This document shows, one piece after another, positions 43,601 to 51,937 of a stretch of 64,000 nucleotides of DNA; position 1 is the stretch's first letter; every line of letters starts with the position of its first letter. The DNA is from Myxacorys californica WJT36-NPBG1. GTDB taxonomy: Bacteria; Cyanobacteriota; Cyanobacteriia; Leptolyngbyales; Leptolyngbyaceae. Where the stretch lies: positions 1 to 64,000 of the forward strand of contig JAHHHO010000003.1 of assembly GCA_019359315.1 (NCBI GenBank), in the 5' to 3' direction. Made by a program: the position numbers and the translations under genes. The notes beneath the pieces are model-generated. The model had not been told where the DNA came from. It ran no database searches and saw only the letters and a list, made by a program, of their open reading frames with translations.

Positions 43601-45282
43601 GCAGAAGCGACTGCAAGTGCATCTGGTGTGCGTTCTACTTGAGCTTCAAATAGCTGTTGAATACACTGGTCTGTAGCGTATGGAACCTGAGTGCGGTTCC
43701 ATTTCACTAGACGTTGATATTCATCAGTTGTAAGAATTGGCAATCTTGAAATCGATTGATTTGGATTCGTGGTAATGCTAACGAGTAAAGTTTGAAAGCT
43801 CTGGAGCATCTGCGCGATCGTCGCTGCATCAAATAAGTCCGTATTGTAAACCGCGAGTACCGTCAGCCCAGTTGTGCCGCCTGTTAAATCTCCCAAATGC
43901 GTAGAATGGCTGACATGAAACTCCAAATCAAATCGTGTTGTTCCCGGATCAAACTCGATTGGATTTAGTATGACTCCAGGTAACTCTAGTGCTTCTCTGG
44001 GCGCATTTTGCAAAGCAAGCACCACTTGAAATAATGGGTTGCGGCTCAAATCGCGATCGGGCTGAAGTTCTTCGACCAACCGCTCAAAGGGCAAGTCTTG
44101 GTGAGCATAGGCATCAAGCGCCACTTGCCGCGATCGCTCCAACAATTCGCTGAATGTTGGATCACCTGACAAATCTGTTCGCATCACCAAACTGTTTACA
44201 AAAAAACCAATTAAGCCTTCGATCTCACTGCGATTGCGGTTTGCGATTGGGGAACCGATCGCAATATCTGTTTGTCCGGTGTAGCGACACAGTAACGTTT
44301 GAAAGGCCGCGAGCAATGTAATAAACAGCGTCACGCCCGAATCTTGACTCAAGCTTTCTAGGGCATGGCTTAGATCAGCAGAAAGTTCTAGCGATCGCGT
44401 TGCCCCCCGGTACTGTTGAACTGGAGGTCTTGGTCTATCTGTTGGCAAGTCTAGCGCTGGCAAATTCTCAAGTTGCTGTCGCCAATAAGTTAGTTGAGAC
44501 TCTAGAACGTCTCCCTGCAACCAGTTTCGCTGCCAATCAGCAAAATCGGCGTACTGAAGTGGTAAATCGGCTAACGGAGAAGGTTGTTCATTAGCAAAGG
44601 CGGTGTATAGCGTCCCCAACTCGCGCACCAAAACTCCGATCGACCATCCATCTGAAATGATGTGGTGCAACGTCAACAACAACACAAATTCTGCTTGGTC
44701 AAGTTGTAACAATTTCACTCGCAATAGCGGAGCTTGAGCCAAGTCAAACGGCTGTTGAGACTCAGCGATCGCGAGCGTTTGCACCTGAGCAAATTGATCT
44801 TCTAACCTTAGGGATCGTAAATCAACCACGGGCAGCGACAGCGCAATATCAGGTGCAATTACCTGTACTGGGTGGGCGTCTTGCATCCGAAACCTCGTGC
44901 GAAGCGTTTCATGGCGACGAACAATCTCGTTAAAACTTTGCTCTACCGCAACAATATTGAGCGCTCCCGTCAACCGCATTGCTGTTGGAATATTGTAGAA
45001 CGCATTTCCGGGAACAAGTTGCTCTAGAAACCACAGCCGCTGTTGTGCAAACGACAGTCGTGGGGCTGAAGTGCGCCGAGGGGATCGTTGAAATTCGGAC
45101 GGTTGGAGTGTTGTTTTAGCGTGGTGCAGAAAAGCGACCAATTCTACTTTGCGATCGCGAATCTCGCGCTGTAGATTTGATGTGAGAACCCCTTCAGGAG
45201 CATTGCAGCGTAGCTTATCCCCATCAACAGAAATCTGAATATCCAGACTTCTTAGATGGGCTAGAAATTCAACTGTTTTCAA
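40612..45282 (-). CDS. NRPS module 2: TubC docking-C-A(N-methyltransferase)-T
   Basis: A 1556-residue synthetase. Residues 1-52 are a TubC-type docking domain (LAHLRSLDIQISVDGDKLRC). Condensation domain about 70-520 (HHIISDGWS). The adenylation domain begins at about 530; its code reads D-A-W-F-L-G-N-V-V-K, a published leucine code. An N-methyltransferase is inserted near the end of the A domain (about 1030-1330; SAM motif VLEIGCGTG), so the unit added should be N-methyl-leucine. Carrier domain at FELGGHSLLA. The C-terminus ends in a linker (IVPLSRESYRVK) typical of cyanobacterial NRPS ends. It overlaps both neighbours by 4 bp. Confidence 0.92.
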   Translation of the reverse strand: MKTVEFLAHLRSLDIQISVDGDKLRCNAPEGVLTSNLQREIRDRKVELVAFLHHAKTTLQPSEFQRSPRRTSAPRLSFAQQRLWFLEQLVPGNAFYNIPTAMRLTGALNIVAVEQSFNEIVRRHETLRTRFRMQDAHPVQVIAPDIALSLPVVDLRSLRLEDQFAQVQTLAIAESQQPFDLAQAPLLRVKLLQLDQAEFVLLLTLHHIISDGWSIGVLVRELGTLYTAFANEQPSPLADLPLQYADFADWQRNWLQGDVLESQLTYWRQQLENLPALDLPTDRPRPPVQQYRGATRSLELSADLSHALESLSQDSGVTLFITLLAAFQTLLCRYTGQTDIAIGSPIANRNRSEIEGLIGFFVNSLVMRTDLSGDPTFSELLERSRQVALDAYAHQDLPFERLVEELQPDRDLSRNPLFQVVLALQNAPREALELPGVILNPIEFDPGTTRFDLEFHVSHSTHLGDLTGGTTGLTVLAVYNTDLFDAATIAQMLQSFQTLLVSITTNPNQSISRLPILTTDEYQRLVKWNRTQVPYATDQCIQQLFEAQVERTPDALAVASATVQLTYRELNDRSNQLAHYLRSHNITAETPVGICVDRSPDLLIGLLGILKAGGAYVPIDSAFPAERLAFMLNDAQTAILLTQQHLIDRFSDICDSLKQRVICLDHWDTFAACSQENLNPCVTANNLAYIIYTSGSTGQPKGVLVEHRSLLNLIFWHQRAFEISASDRATQVAGIAFDACGWELFPYLTAGASIHIPDDITRTSPTHLQAWMVEQQITISFLPTPLAEKIFDLDWSNSNALRFLLIGGDKLRQLPVALPFTVVNNYGLTETTVVATSGQITDDVPTIGDAIANTQLYVLDANLQPVPLGAKGELYVGGHGLARGYLNRSELTAERFITNPINPGSRLYKTGDCVRYRANGQLEFLGRLDEQVNLRGYRIELGEIETALAQHPAVQAAIAIADEHEGDPRLIAYVTQRPDPLDANQTTELQAEQVLQWQMLYEETYGQPAPVDPTFNIIGWNSSYTGQPLPAKQIQEWVDRRVDYILSLQPQRVLEIGCGTGLMLFRLAPHCTQYCGTDFSEVGLRSIGQQLSDGSLPHVELLQKVATDFDGIPPNFDAVILNSVVQYFPSIEYLVQVIEGAIQALHTPKDASAPSGFIFLGDIRSLPLLKAFHTSVQLYQAESSLDKSQLRQRVQTQILRESELVIDPAFFQALRDRFPEVTHVQIDLTEGHHHNEMTQFRYNVTLHIGTKITAPTDSPTWLNWTNDRLSLSSVKQLLHEQPDFLGITQIPNARLSHAMQAVQWLEGAEAPETVGEFRGMQAASGVDPEALRSLIDELPYTIRLCESGSSAGHYDVLFIHNGNKTTPEFPLVKHSNSWQSYANNPLHAKLAAHLVPQLRSHLSKKLPDYMIPSQFIVLESFPLTPNGKINRRALPKPEGTRSQSIKTYAPPRSEVEQLLTEIWCTVLSLKQVSIYDNFFELGGHSLLATQLVSRIRDIFEVELPLRSLFETPTIDGLATEIERLQNSMVKSKVPAIVPLSRESYRVKLSSLQNDPK

Positions 45283-48200
45283 AACTCGACCTCCTCACGG
45301 GAATCCTTTGCTTCTGGTTCGTCGCGCTTGATCCCAGCAGGATGCACAGCGGTTGCCCAACGAACGGTCTCGATGTACTCTGCGACCTCTGCGACTGTTG
45401 GTGACTCAAACAGCAGTTGCAGGGGAATATCCACCTGCAGGCTGTCTCGGATTCGAGACGTAAGCTGCGTGGCAAGTAAGGAATGTCCGCCTGAGGTAAA
45501 GAAGTTGTCATAGAGACTAACGGGTCGCCCTAATACCTCTGTCCAAAGCTGCGCCAGTGCCGTTTCAATTGGCGTTCGAGGCGCGATCGCTTCTACCTCA
45601 GGATAAACTACATCTAATGCTGCCAAAGCTTGACGATCGACTTTGCCGTTTTGCGTCAGTGGCAGGGCGTCCACTTCCACAAACCTCCACGGAATCATGT
45701 ATTCCGGCAGTTTTGCTTTTAGAAATTGGCGTAGCCCCCCCTTTTGCACCCCTGCTGAATCTAAGACGACATAGGCCACTAATCCCCTATCTATGGGCGT
45801 AATTTCTTGAACCAAAACAATGGTTTCTCGAACCGTTGGATGCTCCAGCAGGGCACGCTCAATGTCTCCTAGCTCAATCCGAAAGCCGCGAATCTTCACT
45901 TGATCATCGCCGCGACCTAAAAACTCTAAGCGTCCGTCGGCTCGATAGTGTACCCAGTCTCCTGTTTTGTAAAGCCGCGAATCCACGCAAAACGGATTGG
46001 CAATAAAGGATTCCGTTGAACCGCTCAAATAGCCTCGTGCTACGCCCTCTCCGCCAACGTACAGTTCACCCCTTGCTCCAATCGGGACAGGCTGTAGATG
46101 AGCGTCTAACACGTACAGTTGCGTGTTGGCGATCGGGCGTCCAATCGTTGGTGTTTCTCCCGCAGACACCACACCCGATGTTGTCACGACCGTATTCTCA
46201 GTCGGGCCGTAGTTGTTCACAACGGTAAACGGTAATGAAGCAGGGGGCAATTGACGGAGCTGATCGCCGCCAATCAGGAGCGATCGTAAGGACGTACCCG
46301 ACCAATCCAGCGGCCATAGTGACTCGGCAAGCGGCGTTGGTAGAAAGCTGATCGTAATGCGTTGAGCAATGAACCAATCTCGCAATTTTTCTGGCGATAG
46401 CCGAGTTGCTTCGTCCGGGAAGTGGAGGCTGGCTCCAGCAGTGAGATAAGGAAAAATTTCCCATGCACAGGCATCAAACGCAGGAGCCGCAATTTGAGTG
46501 GCACAATCGTTCTGTGCAACTTGAAACGCTTGGCGATGCCAACTCACTAAATTGACCAATCCTCGATGCTCGATTTGAACGCCTTTTGGCTGACCTGTTG
46601 AGCCAGAGGTATAGATAACGTAAGCCAGGTCATCTGCCGTAACTTGACTAGTCGGATTGTCAGATCTGTGATGTATTTCTCCTGAATCTTGCGACACAAA
46701 GTTCGCAACATCAATCACCTTTAATTGCTCATCTCTTAATCGCTCATCTAAGGTCAGCAAGCTGTCGCTCAGATGCGATCGCGTCAATACGATCGCGACT
46801 CCAGCACCATGCAACATTGCCCTCAAACGTTCATCTGGAGAATGAGGATCAAGGGCAACGTAAGCGCCTCCAGCTTTGAGGATTGCTAACATGCCTATCA
46901 CCCATTCGCAAGAGCGATCGCAGCATAGCCCCACCAATACATCCGGTTTCACGCCGAGTTGCTGTAACTCGTGCGCGAGGCGATTGGCTCGCTCATTTAA
47001 CGCCCGGTAGGTGAACTGTTGCGTTGGAAATTGGAGCGCAATGCTGTCGGGTGTTTTTTCAGCCTGCGCCTCAAATTGCTGATGCACAAGGAGCTTCTGT
47101 GAGTAATTAACTTCAGTTTGATTCCAATCGATCAGTACTTGTTGTCGTTCTGCTGCTGACAATAATGGTAGTTCTGCGATCGCTTGATCAGGATCCGCCA
47201 CCATTCCGGCTAACAAAATTTGGAAGTGTTGTAGCAGACGCTCAATCGTCGCTGCATCAAATAGATCGGTGCTGTACTCTAATGATCCCTTCAGCCCTTG
47301 TCCGGTGTTCTCAAACGACAGCGTTAAGTCAAACTTAGCAACCTGGCTTTCGACCTCCATATAGTCCAGTGTTAGCCCAGCCAATTCTAGCGGTGGAGTC
47401 GGAGCCGATTGCAACGCAAACATTACCTGAATCAAGGGCGTATGGCTCAAACTCCGCGCTGGCTGAAGCTCTTCCACCAAGCGCTCAAACGGTAAATCTT
47501 GATGGCTGTAAGCATCTAGCGCGATCGATCTCACCTGATGCAGTAGCGATCGCACCGTGGGCTGACCCGATAAATCTGCTCGCATCACCAATAGATTGAC
47601 AAAGAAACCGATCAATTCCTCGGTTTGGCTATGGTTACGATTAGCGATTGGCGTTCCGATTGCTAAATCGGTTTGTCCCGTATAGCGAAAGAGTAAGATT
47701 TGAAACGCTGTCAGCAATGTTACAAACAACGTAACCTCAGTTTGCCCACTCAGATGTTCTAACGCCTCGGTCAAGCTTGGAGATAGCTCTAAATATTGCG
47801 TTGCTCCTCGATAACTCTGAACTGCCGGACGGGATCGATCGGTTGGTAAATCGATTGCAGGCAAACCCGCTAACTGCTGTCGCCAATAGTCTAGCTGCGT
47901 TTCCAGCACGTCACCCTGAAGCCACTGCTGCTGCCAATGGGCAAAATCTGCATATTGAATCGGTAGGTCTGGGAGCGGAGACGGGTTGCCATTCGCAAAA
48001 GCGGTATAGAGCGTGCCTAGTTCTCGCATCATCACACCCATTGACCAGCCATCTGAAACAATGTGATGGAGGGTGAGCAACAGAATATGATCTGTGGAGT
48101 CGAGGCGCAGCAATTTGGCTCTAATTAGCGCTCCTTGGGTCAGATCAAACGGGTGTTGCGATTCCTCTAAAATTAGCGGCTTAAAGCCTAGTGAAAATGA

Positions 48201-48527
48201 GTCTAGTGGAAGTGAGCTTTGTTGCACATCTACCATAGGCAAAGCAATCCTGTGCTGAGCCGCAATCACCTGAACGACCTGTCCATCGACCATCCGAAAT
48301 GTCGATCGCAGCGTTTCATGACGACGAACAATCTCATTCAGGGCTTGCTGTAGGGCAGCCACATTCAACAAGCCTGTGAGCCGAATGGCGGCAGGCACGT
48401 TGTAAACGGCACTTTGCGGCGATAACTGATCAAAAAACCATAAGCGCTGCTGAGCAAAAGAGGTCGGAAAGAGATAGGCTTCGGTTGAGGAAAGATCAGT
48501 AGGGATTGCTTTTGGAGTCATTCCCAA
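45279..48527 (-). CDS. NRPS module 1: C-A-T
   Basis: A 1082-residue synthetase, first gene of the line. It begins with a condensation domain (about 18-460, HHIVSDGWS), unusual for a first module. Either an acyl group is loaded first (lipo-initiation) or an upstream partner is encoded elsewhere. Adenylation domain about 475-960; its code reads D-A-W-F-L-G-N-V-V-K, as in known leucine domains. Carrier domain at FTSGGHSLLA. The acidic tail DEPEAKDSREEVEF is a good partner motif for the TubC docking domain of the next protein. No phosphopantetheinyl transferase or exporter is adjacent. Confidence 0.92.
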   Translation of the reverse strand: MGMTPKAIPTDLSSTEAYLFPTSFAQQRLWFFDQLSPQSAVYNVPAAIRLTGLLNVAALQQALNEIVRRHETLRSTFRMVDGQVVQVIAAQHRIALPMVDVQQSSLPLDSFSLGFKPLILEESQHPFDLTQGALIRAKLLRLDSTDHILLLTLHHIVSDGWSMGVMMRELGTLYTAFANGNPSPLPDLPIQYADFAHWQQQWLQGDVLETQLDYWRQQLAGLPAIDLPTDRSRPAVQSYRGATQYLELSPSLTEALEHLSGQTEVTLFVTLLTAFQILLFRYTGQTDLAIGTPIANRNHSQTEELIGFFVNLLVMRADLSGQPTVRSLLHQVRSIALDAYSHQDLPFERLVEELQPARSLSHTPLIQVMFALQSAPTPPLELAGLTLDYMEVESQVAKFDLTLSFENTGQGLKGSLEYSTDLFDAATIERLLQHFQILLAGMVADPDQAIAELPLLSAAERQQVLIDWNQTEVNYSQKLLVHQQFEAQAEKTPDSIALQFPTQQFTYRALNERANRLAHELQQLGVKPDVLVGLCCDRSCEWVIGMLAILKAGGAYVALDPHSPDERLRAMLHGAGVAIVLTRSHLSDSLLTLDERLRDEQLKVIDVANFVSQDSGEIHHRSDNPTSQVTADDLAYVIYTSGSTGQPKGVQIEHRGLVNLVSWHRQAFQVAQNDCATQIAAPAFDACAWEIFPYLTAGASLHFPDEATRLSPEKLRDWFIAQRITISFLPTPLAESLWPLDWSGTSLRSLLIGGDQLRQLPPASLPFTVVNNYGPTENTVVTTSGVVSAGETPTIGRPIANTQLYVLDAHLQPVPIGARGELYVGGEGVARGYLSGSTESFIANPFCVDSRLYKTGDWVHYRADGRLEFLGRGDDQVKIRGFRIELGDIERALLEHPTVRETIVLVQEITPIDRGLVAYVVLDSAGVQKGGLRQFLKAKLPEYMIPWRFVEVDALPLTQNGKVDRQALAALDVVYPEVEAIAPRTPIETALAQLWTEVLGRPVSLYDNFFTSGGHSLLATQLTSRIRDSLQVDIPLQLLFESPTVAEVAEYIETVRWATAVHPAGIKRDEPEAKDSREEVEF

Positions 48528-48828
48528 TTTATAGAAGTGATTGCTCGCAAGCGAGACAAAATTTAACTTAATTTTAGATACTCAAGAGTGTTAAGACGAG
48601 TAAGCATTGATCTAGATGACGCACTGATTTCTTTGCTTCTCTCTGTAGATGGATCTCGAGATGGGTCTCGCCTTTGAATAGGCTTGCCCTTGCTGAAATT
48701 AAACCGTGTTGAATTAAACCGTGTCGAAACGAAACCTTGTTGAAACGAAACAGAGCGTAAACCATCGACACAGAAGAAATAACGCCCACTTTGCGCTGTA
48801 GAGTGAAATTGGTTGCGGGCAAAGAACA
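48528..48828. other. Divergent promoter region between NRPS and glpK
   Basis: About 300 bp between the NRPS start and glpK. It holds four degenerate tandem units of 15-16 bp (48695-48751). No small gene or RNA is recognised; an open frame across it is low-complexity and shadowy. Confidence 0.5.
48695..48751. repeat. Four degenerate 15-16-bp tandem units
   Basis: GAAATTAAACCGTGTT, GAATTAAACCGTGTC, GAAACGAAACCTTGTT and GAAACGAAAC… follow one another without spacers, about 80 bp upstream of the glpK start. They could be iterated regulator sites (an iteron-like pattern) or simply slippage. Confidence 0.7.
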
Positions 48829-50352
48829 ATGGCAGCATCTTCTGGTTACATTCTGGCACTCGATTTAGGAACAACAGGAAATCGCGCATTCTTGTTTGAT
48901 GCGACGGGCAGTATCATCAGTCAGGCATATCAGGAATTAACCCAGTACTACCCGTGCCCCGGATGGCTAGAACACGACCCGCTTGAAATTTGGCAAACTA
49001 CCTGTGCCGTAATCCAGTCGGCAGTTCAACACGCAGCGATACAAGCTTCAGATATTCACGCGATCGGGCTAACAGTACAACGTGAAACCTGTTTGCTGTG
49101 GGATAAAACGACTGGACAACCGCTTTACAACGCGATCGTATGGCAAGATCGCCGCACTGCCTCCCAGTGTCAGCAGTTGCAGGAGCAGGGCTACGCGGCA
49201 GAGATCTTAGAGCGAACGGGACTCGTGATGGATGCTTATTTTTCTGCCACAAAATTAGCTTGGCTGTTAGAACATGTGGTCGCTGATACGAGCCTGGAGA
49301 ATGTGCTTGCAGGCACGATTGACACCTGGATTTTGTGGAAGCTGACAGGAGGCAAGGTACATGCAACAGATGACAGCAATGCCAGCCGCACGATGTTGTT
49401 TAACCTCACGACGCGGCAGTGGGATGCACAACTGCTTGAACTATTTGGCATTCCGGCACATCTGTTGCCTAATATTCAACCGAGTTTGGGGCATTTTGGT
49501 ACGACTGATTCTGGCGTAGTGGGGGCAGAAATTCCAATTATGGCAATTCTGGGAGATCAGCAAGCATCTCTGTTTGGACAGGGCTGCGATTCGCCTTGCG
49601 AAGCTCCGAAGGATCGCGCTGGTTTGGTGAAGTGTACTTACGGAACGGGTAGTTTTTTGGTTGCTCATACCGGGACTCAGATTGTCCGTTCTGATCAACT
49701 GATTGCGACCGTGGCTTGGACTCAAACCGATGCGACGGGACACAAGAGCGCGAGCTATGCCTTAGAAGGCAGTATGTTCACAACTGGGGCGTGCATTCAG
49801 TGGTTACGCGATGGTCTTCAGATCATTCGCACAGCGGCTGAAACCGAAGCTTTAGCGCAACAAGTGCCCGATAATGGAGGAGTCTACTTTGTTCCTGCGT
49901 TTAGCGGCTTAGGCGCACCGCACTGGGACATGGAAGCACGGGGGGCATTTTTGGGGTTGACAGGAGGGGTACAACGACAACACATGGTGCGCTCTGTTTT
50001 AGAAGCGATCGCGTTCCAGGTTAAAGACGTGGTGGAAACCATTCATCGCTCTGGTGCCGTGCAGATCGAGCGACTGAAGGTAGATGGAGGTGCCTGTCAG
50101 AACAATTTTCTCATGCAGTTTCAGGCAGATGTTTTAGGCATTCCCGTTGAACGACCCAAGATGCAAGATACAACCGCACAAGGAGCCGCTTTTGCCGCAG
50201 GACTAGCAAGCGGATTTTGGCAGAATGACCAAGCGTTGATCGTTCACCGTCAGATCGATCGCGTGTTTGAACCGCGAGATAGCGATCGCGCGATCTCTCA
50301 TTTTATGATGTGGCAGAATGCGGTCGAGCGGGCGAAGCATTGGACGAGCTAA
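48829..50352 (+). CDS. glpK: Glycerol kinase
   Basis: A 507-residue FGGY-family kinase that phosphorylates glycerol to sn-glycerol-3-phosphate with ATP in the cytoplasm. N-terminal LALDLGTTGNRAFLFD, AIVWQDRRTA, NASRTMLFNL (substrate pocket), TYGTGSF, ALEGSMFTTGACIQWLRD and GLGAPHWDMEARGAFLGLTGG are all typical, so it should be active. Compared with the family pattern GQxCxxxGxxKxTYGTG, it carries about eight extra residues (DSPCEAPKDRA region). These are encoded by a dispersed 30-bp repeat (49587-49616). Its last 50 bp overlap the opposing 2H-phosphoesterase gene. Confidence 0.95.
   Translation: MAASSGYILALDLGTTGNRAFLFDATGSIISQAYQELTQYYPCPGWLEHDPLEIWQTTCAVIQSAVQHAAIQASDIHAIGLTVQRETCLLWDKTTGQPLYNAIVWQDRRTASQCQQLQEQGYAAEILERTGLVMDAYFSATKLAWLLEHVVADTSLENVLAGTIDTWILWKLTGGKVHATDDSNASRTMLFNLTTRQWDAQLLELFGIPAHLLPNIQPSLGHFGTTDSGVVGAEIPIMAILGDQQASLFGQGCDSPCEAPKDRAGLVKCTYGTGSFLVAHTGTQIVRSDQLIATVAWTQTDATGHKSASYALEGSMFTTGACIQWLRDGLQIIRTAAETEALAQQVPDNGGVYFVPAFSGLGAPHWDMEARGAFLGLTGGVQRQHMVRSVLEAIAFQVKDVVETIHRSGAVQIERLKVDGGACQNNFLMQFQADVLGIPVERPKMQDTTAQGAAFAAGLASGFWQNDQALIVHRQIDRVFEPRDSDRAISHFMMWQNAVERAKHWTS
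49587..49616. repeat. 30-bp dispersed repeat inside glpK
   Basis: It matches the reverse complement of 4586-4615 at 28 of 30 positions. Within glpK it encodes most of the extra residues DSPCEAPKDR, just before the conserved KCTYGTG motif, and keeps the reading frame. A shorter relative, with about eight bases deleted, lies at 51031-51055. Confidence 0.8.
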
Positions 50353-50866
50353 CATCTGTGCCTTGAAACAGAAACTCCTCTACTAGTGCCCAAGGCCCGC
50401 CCTGATACTGCCAGAGCAGCAGTCCCTCTCCGACTCCGTTGAAGCGTTTCCACTCATCGGTAAGTTGCTCGTACAACTGCCTCGCGTCATCCGACGCAAC
50501 CTTGTTTTGAATCGTGATGTGGGGTCGATAGCCTTGGCGATCTTGAGCCGTGAGCCAGTCGCTCCATTGCGTTGCCAACCGTTGATGGAGCCGCACCAAT
50601 TCAGGAGCCTGAACTTCTACCGCTACTCCTTTGCCCAAAAACCGGGGCTTCGGAAACTCGAGAGACAGGGTTGGAGTTTGTGAACACAGCGTTTGCAGCG
50701 TCTGCCGAATGCTCGATTCCTGCTCACCTGGTAGCGCATGAAAAAGGCTGATGTGGGCAGGTATAAAATTTCTGGCGGGGGGAAAGTGCTGCTGACGAAG
50801 CTCGTTAAATCCATCAAAGGTGGATTGGTCTAGCTTGAGGGTCAGAACGAGAGGAGGGGACGACAT
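50303..50866 (-). CDS. 2H phosphoesterase / 2'-5' RNA ligase family protein
   Basis: A 187-residue protein with the two HxT/S motifs of the 2H superfamily: HISLFHAL and HITIQNK. Such enzymes act on 2'-5' linked or cyclic phosphate RNA ends; the exact reaction cannot be told. I start at ATG 50866 (MSSPPLVLTLKLD) rather than the TTG two codons upstream. The C-terminal 16 codons lie antisense to the end of glpK. Confidence 0.85.
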   Translation of the reverse strand: MSSPPLVLTLKLDQSTFDGFNELRQQHFPPARNFIPAHISLFHALPGEQESSIRQTLQTLCSQTPTLSLEFPKPRFLGKGVAVEVQAPELVRLHQRLATQWSDWLTAQDRQGYRPHITIQNKVASDDARQLYEQLTDEWKRFNGVGEGLLLWQYQGGPWALVEEFLFQGTDVSSSNASPARPHSATS

Positions 50867-51030
50867 CAGCAAACATGGTTCTAGAGGCTAACACCGTTTA
50901 CTGTAGCGAAGGGTTGAAATCATGCCATCCACTTCAAGAGACAGGGAAGTGCGATCGCTTATTAACCTCTCGACTCGCGATCGCCCACAGTTACTAAAGC
51001 GGTGTAACGCACTAATCCTAGCAGGAGTAC

Positions 51031-51055
51031 GATTGGCTTTGCGAAGGATCGCGCT
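51031..51055. repeat. Truncated copy of the 30-bp dispersed repeat
   Basis: GATTGGCTTTGCGAAGGATC followed by GCGCT resembles the glpK copy and its right flank, with CTCCGAAG removed from the middle. It lies upstream of the Uma2 gene. Confidence 0.5.
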
Positions 51056-51108
51056 CTGTCTCGACGTGCCATACTTGCTCTTATCAGTCCTCGACTTCTT
51101 TTTGTTAG

Positions 51109-51705
51109 ATGACACAAACGCCACTAAAAGAAACCCCAACTCAAGATCAACGCATTGTGTATCCGGGACGAACCTGGGAGCAGTTCAAACACATTCAGAA
51201 AGGATTTGAAGACTCGATTGGGGTACGCCTGTTTTACTATGATGGAACCATTGAAATTCTGATGCCAGGACGCGAACACGAACTCTTTGGGCACATCATC
51301 GGTTGGTTAACAACATGCTTTCTGGCGCAGAAGGGAATTTTCTTTCAGCCGACAGGCGCTATGACCCAAGAGCGAGAACAAGAGGCATCGGCTCAAGCGG
51401 ATCAGTCTTATTGCATTGGCAGCGTCAAGCCGATTCCTGACCTTTCGATCGAGGTTGTTTTCACTAGTGGCGGCATCGATAAACTTGCACGTTATCGGGC
51501 ATTAGGCGTTCCCGAAGTTTGGTTCTGGCAAGACGGGGTGTTGATGCTTTACGCGCTCAGCACCAGTGGATATGAACGCATTGATTGCAGCAACCTACCA
51601 GGGTTAGAAGACCTGGATATCGATCTACTGAAACGCTGTATTCTGCTAGCTGAAACAGATGCAGGAGAAGCAGTTAGAGTTTTCCAGCAGGCGATCGCAA
51701 GATAG
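51109..51705 (+). CDS. Uma2 family endonuclease-like protein
   Basis: A 198-residue Uma2 (DUF820) protein, a cyanobacterially expanded PD-(D/E)XK-fold family. Landmarks: GRTWEQFKHIQKGFEDSIGV at the N-terminus, YDGTIEILMPGREHE (E-x-MP-x-EHE, typical), the PDLSIEVVFTSGG strand (P-D…E-V) and the closing YRALGVPEVWFWQDGVL. It is a more standard member than the one at 20339-21070. No operon partner is evident; role unknown. Confidence 0.88.
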   Translation: MTQTPLKETPTQDQRIVYPGRTWEQFKHIQKGFEDSIGVRLFYYDGTIEILMPGREHELFGHIIGWLTTCFLAQKGIFFQPTGAMTQEREQEASAQADQSYCIGSVKPIPDLSIEVVFTSGGIDKLARYRALGVPEVWFWQDGVLMLYALSTSGYERIDCSNLPGLEDLDIDLLKRCILLAETDAGEAVRVFQQAIAR

Positions 51706-51856
51706 AAACAGCGACTGATTTCAATCAGAGCGATCGCTCCTCGTAAACCTGAATCTTTGGAAAGCGCGATCTCACCCACACCCGATTCGACTCGCGATCT
51801 CTCCTTGATCTGACTGCGTTAAATTGTCAACAGAACCTAATATCTTTAACCTCTTT

Positions 51857-51892
51857 AACCATTGGTACTCCTAAAACCATTGGTACTCCTAA
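51857..51892. repeat. 18-bp perfect tandem duplication
   Basis: AACCATTGGTACTCCTAA at 51857-51874 is repeated at 51875-51892 with no spacer, 45 bp before the orphan gene at 51938. Confidence 0.9.
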
Positions 51893-51937
51893 TCAAAACT
51901 TTCTGAAACCCTGACACAGAAGCAATAAATTACTCTG

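Noticed and set aside
48695-48751. CRISPR or coding repeat
   Set aside because: Units are contiguous, 15-16 bp, with no spacers; the frame across them is low-complexity.
50922-51209. 95-codon frame before the Uma2 gene
   Set aside because: It overlaps the start of the Uma2 gene in another frame, includes the truncated repeat, and shows no recognisable domain.
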